Positions 17,881 through 26,227 of a DNA stretch of 64,000 nt are shown in pieces. A program made the position numbers and the translations under genes. Below the pieces are notes generated by a model that searched no databases, was not told the origin of the DNA, and saw only the letters and a program-made list of their open reading frames with translations. Origin of the DNA: Saccharothrix tamanrassetensis (GTDB lineage Bacteria; Actinomycetota; Actinomycetes; Mycobacteriales; Pseudonocardiaceae); assembly GCF_014203665.1 (NCBI RefSeq), contig NZ_JACHJN010000014.1, positions 1-64,000 on the forward strand. The letters are read 5' to 3'. Numbering within the stretch: position 1 is the first letter of the stretch; each line of letters starts with the position of its first letter.

Positions 17881-19776
17881 TCAGCCGATGGTCACCTGCG
17901 TGTCGATCGCCCAGCCGTCACCCACCCGGACCAGCGTGTAACGGTGCTGTTCTTGTTGGACTCCGCCGTTGGTGAACGTGTACGTCACCGTGGCGGTCAC
18001 CTGCTCGCCGTTCGCCTGGACGTTGGAGACCCGCGCGGTCTTGTCGCTCCAGAACTGCTGGTAGTCAGCCAGGCTCCCGGCCTTCGCGGCCTTGAACGCG
18101 TCGGTGAGGCGGGCGTAGCCGGCTCTCGTGTCGCCGGGCAGCAGGGAGTAGTAGGCGATCAGCGCCTGGTCGGGGCCGACCGGCTGGGGTGGGGCGGAGG
18201 TCGTGACGGGCGTGGTGGTGGGCGGAGTCGTCGTAGCGGTCGTCGCCTGCTCGCCGGTGGTCGGCGACGGTGCGGTCGGCGGGTTCTCACCGGCGGTCTG
18301 CTCGGCCGTCGTGGTGGTCTGGAGCGTGCCGGTGTCGGACGCCTGGTCCGACGGTGACCGGCCGTTGTCGCGGTTGAGCACCAGCACCAGCACCACCACG
18401 CCGACTACCGCCACCATGGCTACTCCGAGCAGCACCAGCCGCTTCCGCTTCGCCTCGGGCGAGTCCGACGGGTCGTCGGCGGGCGGGGGTGGCGTGTGGG
18501 CCGGCGTGTCCGCCGCCGACGTGTCGGTGGGCGACGGGGACACCGGAGGGGCGGCCGGCAGCGTGGCCGCGGTGGGGCGATGGGGCCGGCCGTCCACGGG
18601 CGGGACGACGGCCGTCGTGCGGTCCGCCCTGGTCTGGCTGTCGGCCTCGTCGGCTACGGGTGGCACCACGGCAGTCGTGCGGTCGGCTCCGGACGGGCCG
18701 TCAGCCGAGGGGTGGTCCGGTGCGGGCGCCTGAGCCGGTGGCACGTCCGCCGCCGGGGCCGGTGGCGCGTCGGCGACGGGAGCCTGGCCCGGTGGGGCCT
18801 CGACGGGCGGCTCGGGCGGTGGGTCGGCCTGCGGGTCGGCCTGCGGGTCGGATCGGGGATCGGGTTGGGGGTCGGACTGCGCCGGCTCCGGCGGGTCGGC
18901 CGGAGGTGCCGGCGGCACGACGATGCGGGTGGCGGCGGCGACGGGCAGGGCCGACGCGAACACGGTGGCCGGGTCGGTGGAGTCCTCGGTCAGCATCCGG
19001 ACGGCTTCGGCCATGCTCGGCCGGTTGTCCGGTTCCGGGTCCAGCAGGAGGGTGAGCACGGGTTCCAGCGAGCCGGCGTTCTTCGGCGGCGGGTACTTGC
19101 CCTCCGCCGCGCGGTGCAGCAGCACGATGGGGTTGCCGTCCAGCCCGAACGGCGGCGTTCCCTCCAGCGCGGCGTACAGCGACGCGCCGACCCCGTAGAC
19201 GTCGGCCGGGAACCCGACCTCGCCACCCCTGGCGACTTCGGGCGCGAGGTACGCGGGCGTGCCGACGAGCAGGCCGGACCCGGTGAGCGTGCCCTCGCCG
19301 GCCACCCGGGAGGTGCCGAAGTCGGTGACCTTCACCGTGCCGAACTCGGTGACCAGCACGTTGCCCGGCTTGACGTCCCGGTGCACGACGCCTGCCTCGT
19401 GCGCGGCCGCCAAGCCCGCCGCGAGCTGTCGGCCGATGCGGGCGACCTCGTCGGGTGGCAGCGTGCCCCGGTCGGCCAGGATGGACGCCAGGCTGCGCGA
19501 CGGCAGGTACTCCATGACCAGCCACGGCCGGCCCTCGTCCTCCACCACGTCGTAGAGCGCGATGACGTTCGGGTGCTGGAGCCGGGCGGCGATCCGCCCC
19601 TCGCGCACCGCGCGCCGGGCCGAGTCCGCGTCGAAACCGTTGGGGTTCAACACCTCCTTGACCGCGACGATCCGGCGCAGCCGGGTGTCCTCGGCGCGCC
19701 AGACCACGCCCATGCCGCCCGCGCCGATCCGGTCCGTCAGCCGGTAACGGCTCGCGACGGTGCGCTCCTCCACCAC
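17881..19776 (-). CDS. PknB-type Ser/Thr protein kinase with extracellular domain
   Basis: A 631-residue membrane kinase. Residues about 9-265 hold the kinase: GAGGMG loop, VAVKEV lysine, HRDVKPGN catalytic loop, TDFGTS and APE. A Pro/Ala-rich linker (about 280-440) carries a duplicated ADRTTAVVPPV unit. A membrane helix (about 450-468) leads to a Thr-rich spacer and a C-terminal NTF2/SnoaL-like domain (about 536-631) that probably senses something outside. The start is the GTG at 19776, with GGAGTAGGAG upstream. It is transcribed alone, divergent from the DUF1540 gene. Confidence 0.9.
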   Translation of the reverse strand: MVEERTVASRYRLTDRIGAGGMGVVWRAEDTRLRRIVAVKEVLNPNGFDADSARRAVREGRIAARLQHPNVIALYDVVEDEGRPWLVMEYLPSRSLASILADRGTLPPDEVARIGRQLAAGLAAAHEAGVVHRDVKPGNVLVTEFGTVKVTDFGTSRVAGEGTLTGSGLLVGTPAYLAPEVARGGEVGFPADVYGVGASLYAALEGTPPFGLDGNPIVLLHRAAEGKYPPPKNAGSLEPVLTLLLDPEPDNRPSMAEAVRMLTEDSTDPATVFASALPVAAATRIVVPPAPPADPPEPAQSDPQPDPRSDPQADPQADPPPEPPVEAPPGQAPVADAPPAPAADVPPAQAPAPDHPSADGPSGADRTTAVVPPVADEADSQTRADRTTAVVPPVDGRPHRPTAATLPAAPPVSPSPTDTSAADTPAHTPPPPADDPSDSPEAKRKRLVLLGVAMVAVVGVVVLVLVLNRDNGRSPSDQASDTGTLQTTTTAEQTAGENPPTAPSPTTGEQATTATTTPPTTTPVTTSAPPQPVGPDQALIAYYSLLPGDTRAGYARLTDAFKAAKAGSLADYQQFWSDKTARVSNVQANGEQVTATVTYTFTNGGVQQEQHRYTLVRVGDGWAIDTQVTIG

Positions 19777-19946
19777 TGCTCCTACTCCCCCACCGCGCGC
19801 GCCGGGTATCCGAGCACCCGATCCAGCGACCGTCGAAAGTGTGTACCCGCTCACCCTGCCGGCCAACCGCCACTCGGACGGCGAGCGCCCGCGGTGTGTC
19901 GCGCCCGGACACCGGCCCGAACCGCCCGCAAACCTCCGGGAGAACC

Positions 19947-19963
19947 CCGGAAAACATTTCCGG
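19947..19963. promoter_or_regulatory. Short inverted repeat CCGGAAA-ACA-TTTCCGG
   Basis: A perfect 7-3-7 dyad in the divergent region between the kinase and DUF1540 genes, nine bases before the iron-box-like site. It may be an operator for either gene. Confidence 0.4.
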
Positions 19964-19971
19964 AAAACCGC

Positions 19972-19990
19972 AGTGGTTAGCCTTACCTAA
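19972..19990 (+). promoter_or_regulatory. Iron-box-like site (DmdR/IdeR type)
   Basis: AGTGGTTAGCCTTACCTAA matches the actinobacterial iron box (TTAGGTTAGSCTAACCTAA) at 15 of 19 positions, with the right half nearly intact. It lies 77 bases before the DUF1540 start. In known cases an iron-loaded repressor binds such boxes. Confidence 0.5.
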
Positions 19991-20067
19991 TTGCTCCCGT
20001 GTTGCGACCATGGATTGCCGGTGGCAATCTTCGAAATGCCCGAACCAGCCGATCCAGGAGGACGGCC

Positions 20068-20370
20068 ATGACCACCACCGAAATGCCCGCGGTCACCGAG
20101 TGCACCGTTGCGGGCTGCTCGTACAACACCCACGACGGCTGTCACGCGTACGCCATCACGGTCAGCGGCGTCAACGGGGCCGCCGATTGCGGCACCTTCA
20201 TCCCGCTGTCCCGCAAGGGCGGCCTGCCGAAGGTCGTCACGCAGGTGGGCGCGTGCTCGCGCACCGATTGCGTGTTCAACTCCAGCCTGGAGTGCTCGGC
20301 GGCCGACGTGCGGGTCGGACCGGGTACCGGCGGCCACGCCGCGAACTGCCTGACCTACACACCCGCCTGA
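20068..20370 (+). CDS. Double DUF1540 cysteine-rich protein
   Basis: A 100-residue protein with two copies of the DUF1540 cysteine pattern: ECTVAGCSYNTHDGCHAYAI then DCGTF, and ACSRTDCVFNSSLECSAADV then NCLTY. Each copy has four Cys in metal-binding spacing, so metal or Fe-S binding is plausible; the family has no proven function. ATG 20068 follows AGGAGGACGGCC. The iron-box-like site upstream suggests expression under iron limitation. Its 3' end overlaps the convergent regulator gene by 16 bases. Confidence 0.82.
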   Translation: MTTTEMPAVTECTVAGCSYNTHDGCHAYAITVSGVNGAADCGTFIPLSRKGGLPKVVTQVGACSRTDCVFNSSLECSAADVRVGPGTGGHAANCLTYTPA

Positions 20371-23300
20371 CCGGACATGCGGCCGGAGCGGATCGCGGGG
20401 GCTCGCCAGGCCCTCGCGATTTCGTGCGGGCATAACCGCCGCGCACATTTGTCGGTGAGCTCCCGCGCCTGCCGGCGGTGCAGTTCGGCGTCTTGCGGAA
20501 GACCGAGCGCAACCGCGAGGTCGGCCAGATATGACGCGACCGGGCCGAGGGTCAGCAGACCGCTGCCGGCCCCGGCCAGTTCGCCGGCCGCCGGCAGCAA
20601 CCCGTCGTACGCCTGCCGCATCAGCGCGTGGTCGTCGACCCCGATGGCCACGATCGCGGTCAGGCACGTCCGCGCCTCGTAGAGCAGATCGCGCGGTGAG
20701 TCCCGCACGGCGGCACGGGCCTCCTCCCGCCGCCCGTCCGCGAGCAGCCTCAGCGCGTCCGCCCAGGGCCGGTACGGGCCCCAGTCGCCTTCCTCCGGCG
20801 TGCGACCGGCGCGGACGTCCACGCACAGCAGGGCGAACGGCAGGATGCCCGCCTCCAGGCCGGCCATCCCGGTGCCGCCGAGCCGGGCACCGGCCGTGCG
20901 GTAGGCGGCACGCGCCTCGTCGTCACGACCGGTCACGGCCAGGCGCAGCGCGGCGTACCACTCGGTGAACACGCCGACCAGCGGCAACTCGTGGCGTTCG
21001 GCGATGCGGTCCACGGTCGCGGCGTGCCCGTCGGCGACCGCGAACTCGCCGAGCGCCGCGTGCGCCTGGATGAGGATCAGGTGGGCCAGCACCTCGAACG
21101 ACACCAGGCGGTGCCGACCGGCCACCGCCAGCAGTTCGTGCCCGATGGCGGCACGCCGCGGCGCGAGACCCGCGCGTTCGAAGGACTGCATGAACCGACC
21201 GTTGAGCGCGAACGCCAGCAGTGCGGGGTCGTCCAGCCGGCGGGCGATCGCCTCGGCCTCGCACGCCGCCTCCCGCCCGCGTCCCCCCGTCGTGCCCCGC
21301 AGTTCCAGCGCCAACGTGCCCAGCAGCCGGCACCGCGCGGCGAGGTTGCCGGGGTCGAGCGCGGCCAGGGTGCGTTCGGCGACCTCCACCAGGTGGTCCG
21401 ACATGGCCTGGTCGTCGTTGCCGGTCCAGATCGCGGGCACGTCGTACGAACCGATGACGGCGGCCGTCAGCTCCGGATCGCCCAGTTCCCCGGCAGCGGT
21501 CAGCGCCTCGGCACGGTGCCGGCGGGCAGCGGCCAGGTCACCCGTGACGGCCAACGCCCGGACCATGCCCATCGTCGAACGCAGCCGGGTCCGCACGTCG
21601 TCCGACCCCGAACGGTCGTGCGCGGCGATCGCGTCCCGCCACAGCCGGGCCGCCTCGTGCGGGGCGAAGCGCTGTTCGGCGCGTTCGGCCGCCGCACGGG
21701 CGTAGTAGGCGGCTCGGGCGGCCGTCGCACGGCTCTCGGCTCGCAGGAAGTGGTGCGCGAGCGTGTCCACGTCGTCGGGCCGGACGCGTTCGACGGCTTC
21801 CGCGACGCCGGCGTGCCACCGGGCGCGGCGTGACCGTGGGATGTCGGCGTACAGGGTGTCGCGGACCAGGTCGTGCGCGAACCGCACCTCGTCCGGGCCG
21901 CGTTCGGTCACGAAACCCATGAGCTGCGCGGATTCCACCGCGTCGAGCACCGCGCCCTCGTCACCGCACAGCGTGATCAGCTGGTCCAGGTCGACCTCAC
22001 GGCCGATGACGGCAGCTCGGCGCAGGACCTGCCGGGCGGGTTCGGGCAGGTGGGCGACGCGCCGGCGGATCACGTCCCGGACGCCCTCGGGCACGGCGGA
22101 CAGCACCTGCGCGCCCTCGTCGTCCAGCAGCCGCGCCAGTTCCCGCACGAAGAACGGGTTGCCGCCGCTGCGGCGGTGGACCACCCGCGCGGTGGCGTCG
22201 TCCACGTCCCGGTAGGCGGTGGCGCGGACCAGTTCCGCCACAGCCGGCCCGTCCAGGCCGCCGAGGTGGATCCGGGTCGGTTCGGCGCGGGCGAACCGGG
22301 CGAGCGCTTCGCCCAGGCCGGCGGAGATCTCCGTGGTCCGGTAGGTGCCGACGACGAGCACCCGTGCGGCGAGCCGTTCCGCGACCAGGGACGCCAGCAG
22401 CGTCAACGTCTCGTCGCCCGCCCAGTGCAGGTCGTCCACCACGAGCAGCACCGGTCCATCCACCGTGGACAGGTGGTCGACCACGGCCCGGTGCCGCCGG
22501 GTGGCCGGATCGCCCGGCGGGGCCACGGCGTCGGGCAGCAACCGTCCGCCGTCGTGCTCCTGGTTGCGGTTCCACAGCGTGGTCCAGCCCCGGTCCGCCA
22601 GCCGCCGCGCCACGACCTCGGTCAGCGCCGTCTTGCCCGCGCCGGCGTCACCCGCGGCCAGCACCAGCCCCAGCCGCCCGCGGGCGAGGACGTCCGCCGC
22701 CGCGTCCTCCAGCCGGGCCACCTCCGCCGCACGTCCCACGAACGGGTGATCGAACCCGACCTGCGGCACGGGCGCCCGCACCGGCTCGCCCGACAGGTGC
22801 GGGGCGTGGCCGAGGATGTCGGCCTCCAGCCGTCGCAGCTCCGGCCCGGGGTCGACGCCCAGTTCGTCGGCCAAGGCCCGCTTCGCGCGGCGCAGCGCAC
22901 CGAGCGCGTCGGCCTGCCGTCCCGAGCGGTAGAGCGCGAGCGCCAGCAGCCGCCACGCGTCCTCCCGCCACGGCCGGCCGGCGACGTGGGCCTCCAGCCC
23001 GGCCGCCGCCTCGGCGGGCCGGCCCAGCGCGAGCACCGCCTCCGCCCGGCGTTCCACGGCGAGCAGGCGCAGCTCGTCCAGCCGCGCCACCTCGCCCCGC
23101 GCCCAAGCCTCCTCGGCGAACTCCGAGTACGCCGGTCCCCGCCACAGCGCCAGCGCGTCGTCCAGCACGGACAGCGCGGACCCGGCGTCACCCGCCGCGA
23201 GCAGGTCACGGGCCGACTCGACGGCCGCCTCGAACCGCACCGCGTCCACCGCGTCCCCGGCGTGCAGCGCGTAGCCCGGCGCGGCCGTCACCAGCAGGCC

Positions 23301-23558
23301 GGAGGGGGTGCGGGGCGGCCGGTCGGGTTCCAGCGCGCGGCGCAACGTGAACACGAAGCTCTGGATGGCGCCCACCGCGCCCACCGGCGGGTCCTCCCAC
23401 AGGTCGTCCACCAGCCACGACACCGGCACCACCCGGCCCTTGGCGACCAGCAGCCGAGCCAGCACCGCCCGGTGCCTGGGCCCCTTGAGGTCGACCGGCC
23501 CCCGACCGCCCTCGGCCACCAGCGGACCGAGCACCCCGAAGACCACCGCCACGACCAC
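20355..23558 (-). CDS. AfsR/DnrI-type regulator with BTAD, AAA ATPase and helical repeats
   Basis: A 1067-residue regulator. Residues about 1-95 form a winged helix, about 100-245 a BTAD domain (DELGVDPGPELRRLEADIL), about 265-520 an AAA/STAND ATPase (Walker A GDAGAGKT, Walker B VLLVVDDLHWAG), and the rest TPR-like helical repeats. This is the large SARP layout (AfsR, RedD-like with sensor arm). It starts with GTG at 23558; GTG 23546 is possible. No cluster is adjacent except the divergent hydrolase at 23659, a candidate target. Confidence 0.88.
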   Translation of the reverse strand: MVVAVVFGVLGPLVAEGGRGPVDLKGPRHRAVLARLLVAKGRVVPVSWLVDDLWEDPPVGAVGAIQSFVFTLRRALEPDRPPRTPSGLLVTAAPGYALHAGDAVDAVRFEAAVESARDLLAAGDAGSALSVLDDALALWRGPAYSEFAEEAWARGEVARLDELRLLAVERRAEAVLALGRPAEAAAGLEAHVAGRPWREDAWRLLALALYRSGRQADALGALRRAKRALADELGVDPGPELRRLEADILGHAPHLSGEPVRAPVPQVGFDHPFVGRAAEVARLEDAAADVLARGRLGLVLAAGDAGAGKTALTEVVARRLADRGWTTLWNRNQEHDGGRLLPDAVAPPGDPATRRHRAVVDHLSTVDGPVLLVVDDLHWAGDETLTLLASLVAERLAARVLVVGTYRTTEISAGLGEALARFARAEPTRIHLGGLDGPAVAELVRATAYRDVDDATARVVHRRSGGNPFFVRELARLLDDEGAQVLSAVPEGVRDVIRRRVAHLPEPARQVLRRAAVIGREVDLDQLITLCGDEGAVLDAVESAQLMGFVTERGPDEVRFAHDLVRDTLYADIPRSRRARWHAGVAEAVERVRPDDVDTLAHHFLRAESRATAARAAYYARAAAERAEQRFAPHEAARLWRDAIAAHDRSGSDDVRTRLRSTMGMVRALAVTGDLAAARRHRAEALTAAGELGDPELTAAVIGSYDVPAIWTGNDDQAMSDHLVEVAERTLAALDPGNLAARCRLLGTLALELRGTTGGRGREAACEAEAIARRLDDPALLAFALNGRFMQSFERAGLAPRRAAIGHELLAVAGRHRLVSFEVLAHLILIQAHAALGEFAVADGHAATVDRIAERHELPLVGVFTEWYAALRLAVTGRDDEARAAYRTAGARLGGTGMAGLEAGILPFALLCVDVRAGRTPEEGDWGPYRPWADALRLLADGRREEARAAVRDSPRDLLYEARTCLTAIVAIGVDDHALMRQAYDGLLPAAGELAGAGSGLLTLGPVASYLADLAVALGLPQDAELHRRQARELTDKCARRLCPHEIARAWRAPAIRSGRMSGQAGV

Positions 23559-23658
23559 CAGCCTAACCCGCTGGTCAGAGCCGGTGCCGGCGGACGCTGA
23601 CCGGTTGCTGATCGGGGCCGGTCAGGCTCGTCCGCAGATCACCCGAAAGGAAACACTC

Positions 23659-24522
23659 GTGACCATCACCGGATTCGACCAGCAGCGCGTCACCGTGGCC
23701 GAGGGCGTGCAGCTCGACGTGGCGGTCGGCGGCTCCGGCAGCCCCGTGGTGCTGCTGCACGGCTTCCCGCAGACCCACCTGATGTGGCGGCACGTGGCCG
23801 CCGACCTGGCCGCCGACCACACCGTCATCTGCCCCGACCTGCGCGGCTACGGCGACAGCGACAAGCCCGCCGACGGCCCGTACGACAAGCGGACCATGGC
23901 CGCCGACACCGTGGCCGTCGCCCGCGCGTTCGGCTTCGACCGCTTCGCCCTCGCGGGGCACGACCGGGGCGCGCTGGTCGCCGTCCGCGCGGGGCTGGAC
24001 CACCCGGACGCGGTCACCCACCTGGCGTCCCTGGACGTGCTGCCGACGTTGGACATGTGGGAGGTCATGCGCGGCCGCAGCGCCGCCGTGGGCTTCCACC
24101 TGTACCTGATGGCACAGGCCCCGGACCTGCCGGAAACGCTCATCGCGGGAGCGCCGGACGCGTTCTTCGGCCACTTCCTGGACATCTGGACCAGGGATCC
24201 GGACGCCATCCCCGCCGATGTCCGCGCCAGGTACCTGGCCGCGTCACGGGCGGCCGTGCCGTCCATCGTGGCCGACTACCGGGCGTCGGCTTCGGTCGAC
24301 GTCGAGCACGACGAGGCGGACCGGGCGGCGGGCAACCGGCTGCGGATGCCGGTGACCGTGCTGCAACAGGACTGGGGTTCGGCGCTGGGCTTCGACGCCG
24401 AGGGCTTGTGGCGCGCCTGGGCCGACGACCTGGTGCACCGGACCGTGACGTGCGGGCACTTCATGGCCGAGGAGGCGCCGGCCGAGGTGGTGAAGGCGCT
24501 GCGGGACCTGTTGGCGAGGTAG
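23659..24522 (+). CDS. Alpha/beta hydrolase, haloacetate dehalogenase-like
   Basis: A 287-residue cytoplasmic hydrolase. The oxyanion region LLHGFPQTHLMW, the elbow AGHDRGA with Asp as nucleophile, and the closing His in CGHFMAEE match fluoroacetate/haloacetate dehalogenases and related epoxide hydrolases. The GTG at 23659 follows AAAGGAAAC. It diverges from the large BTAD-ATPase regulator. Enzymes with this motif vary in substrate, so dehalogenase is a family-level call. Confidence 0.82.
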   Translation: MTITGFDQQRVTVAEGVQLDVAVGGSGSPVVLLHGFPQTHLMWRHVAADLAADHTVICPDLRGYGDSDKPADGPYDKRTMAADTVAVARAFGFDRFALAGHDRGALVAVRAGLDHPDAVTHLASLDVLPTLDMWEVMRGRSAAVGFHLYLMAQAPDLPETLIAGAPDAFFGHFLDIWTRDPDAIPADVRARYLAASRAAVPSIVADYRASASVDVEHDEADRAAGNRLRMPVTVLQQDWGSALGFDAEGLWRAWADDLVHRTVTCGHFMAEEAPAEVVKALRDLLAR

Positions 24523-24587
24523 TCGCTCGCGGCGGAGGGGCGGCGGGCCGGTCCGTGGTGCACGGGCCTGACGGCGAGGTGAGGCGG

Positions 24588-25103
24588 TCAGTCCGCGCGG
24601 AGTTGGGCGCGGCAAGCCTCACCGACCGCCGCCCTCAGCTCGACCTCCGACCGCCCCCAGACCTCCTGCCATTCGTCGGCGACGCGGTACAGCGCGCCCA
24701 GGGGAAGGTCCATGACCTCCCGCGGATACCCCAGGTCGCACAGGACCTCTTCGACTTTCTGCGCCACCCACTGTTCACCGGCCCGTCCATCGGCCCACAT
24801 GCGCGCGATGTGCGTGAACATCCCGGCCGCGACCGCGACGTCCGGCCCCGGCACGGTGACCGCCAGTTCGGCGAACACCGCGGGCATCAAATCGCGCACC
24901 GCTGCGGAATCCTTGCCGTTCAACCCGGCAAGGGTCCGCAGCGCGTCCCCGTCCCACCCCTGCGCCAGCCATTCGGCAGCCCACCACGGCACGCGTTCCT
25001 CATAGCACCGGCCGAGGGCCCACAACAACGCGGCGAACGCCGGAGACGGGGTCGAGCCCCCGCCGAGGTTGTCCAACACGGCTCCATCGTGCGACGCGGA
25101 CAC
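24588..25103 (-). CDS. Hypothetical protein, about 171 residues
   Basis: I do not recognise the family. The protein is soluble and mostly helical, rich in Trp and Ala (RVPWWAAEWLAQGWDG; YRVADEWQEVWGRSEVELRAA). I start at GTG 25103 because GGCGGGGG precedes it; GTG 25079 is the alternative. The open frame far upstream to 27815 is antisense to other genes and is not part of it. It converges on the hydrolase and diverges from the GlxA regulator. Confidence 0.6.
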   Translation of the reverse strand: MSASHDGAVLDNLGGGSTPSPAFAALLWALGRCYEERVPWWAAEWLAQGWDGDALRTLAGLNGKDSAAVRDLMPAVFAELAVTVPGPDVAVAAGMFTHIARMWADGRAGEQWVAQKVEEVLCDLGYPREVMDLPLGALYRVADEWQEVWGRSEVELRAAVGEACRAQLRAD

Positions 25104-25238
25104 CCCCGCCGGCGACGGCTTTTCAGGCCGGCGCGGTTCCAGTGGCGGGCCGGACCGTGCTCCGCCGGCGAGCGGAACGGGCTGGAATGCCAGATATCCA
25201 CGGGTTCTCGCCAATCCCCGGACGCCTACCGTGGCGCC

Positions 25239-26177
25239 ATGCACACCGTGGCCGTCCTCGCCCTGGACCAGGTCATCCCGTTCGACCTGGCCACCCCGAT
25301 CGAGGTGTTCACCCGTATCCGACTGGCCGACGGCCCCGCCTACCGCGTCCTGGTCTGCGGCACCACGCCCACCGTCGACGCCGGGGCGTTCACGCTCCGC
25401 CTCGCGCACGGCCTGGATGCACTGGACGACGCCGACACGATCATCCTGCCGGGGTGCGCCGACCTCACCGGGCCGGTCCCGCCCGAAGCACTCGACGCCC
25501 TGCGGCACGCAGCTGCCCGTGGCGCACGGATCGCGTCGATCTGTTCCGGCGCGTTCGTCCTCGCCGCGACCGGCCTGCTCGACGGGCTCCGCGCGACCAC
25601 GCACTGGGCCGCAGCGCCCACCCTCGCCGCCCGCCACCCCGACATCGACGTGGACCCCGACGTGCTCTACGTCGACAACGGCCGCCTGCTCACCAGTGCG
25701 GGTGCGGCGGCCGGGCTGGACCTGTGCCTGCACCTGATCCGCCGCGACCACGGCTCGGCGGTCGCCGCCGACGCCGCGCGGCTGTCCGTCATGCCGTTGG
25801 AGCGGGAAGGCGGCCAGGCCCAGTTCATCGTGCACGACCAGCCGCCCACCCCCAGCGGCTCGGAGCTGGAGCCCGTGCTGCGCTGGCTGGCGGACAACTC
25901 CGCGCGCGACCTGACGCTGGAGGACATCGCCGCCCACGCGGGCATGAGCACCCGCACCCTCAACCGCCGCTTCCGCGAACAGACCGGCACCACGCCGCTG
26001 CAATGGCTGCTGCGTGCCAGGGTCCGCCGGGCTCAGCAACTGCTCGAAGCCACCACCCAGCCGGTGGAACGGATCGCGGGCCAGGTCGGCTTCGGCTCGC
26101 CGACCGCGTTCCGCGACCGCTTCAAGCGGGTGGTCGGCACCAGCCCGAACGCCTATCGGGCCGCCTTCCAACGGTGA
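25239..26177 (+). CDS. GlxA-type regulator (DJ-1/PfpI plus AraC HTH)
   Basis: A 312-residue regulator. Residues about 1-170 are a DJ-1/PfpI-like domain with the Cys elbow IASICSGAFVLA, and about 205-312 an AraC helix-turn-helix pair (LTLEDIAAHAGMSTRTLNRRF and IAGQVGFGSPTAFRDRFK). Such proteins sense a small ligand through the first domain. The target is not visible. It converges on the MFS exporter at 26228; a hairpin containing a CsoR-like sequence separates the two stops. Confidence 0.88.
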   Translation: MHTVAVLALDQVIPFDLATPIEVFTRIRLADGPAYRVLVCGTTPTVDAGAFTLRLAHGLDALDDADTIILPGCADLTGPVPPEALDALRHAAARGARIASICSGAFVLAATGLLDGLRATTHWAAAPTLAARHPDIDVDPDVLYVDNGRLLTSAGAAAGLDLCLHLIRRDHGSAVAADAARLSVMPLEREGGQAQFIVHDQPPTPSGSELEPVLRWLADNSARDLTLEDIAAHAGMSTRTLNRRFREQTGTTPLQWLLRARVRRAQQLLEATTQPVERIAGQVGFGSPTAFRDRFKRVVGTSPNAYRAAFQR

Positions 26178-26178
26178 A

Positions 26179-26218
26179 CGGGCCCGCCTATACCCATGGG
26201 GGGTATACGACGGGCCCG
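26179..26218. terminator. Bidirectional hairpin between GlxA and MFS genes
   Basis: CGGGCCCG at 26179-26186 and 26211-26218 flank an inner TATACCC/GGGTATA stem. It starts immediately after the GlxA stop. Confidence 0.65.
26190..26206. promoter_or_regulatory. CsoR-operator-like sequence inside the terminator
   Basis: ATACCCA-TGG-GGGGTAT matches the 7-3-7 copper operator seen at the two copper promoters with one mismatch. Here it sits between convergent stop codons, so a promoter role is doubtful. Confidence 0.35.
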
Positions 26219-26227
26219 CGAATACCG

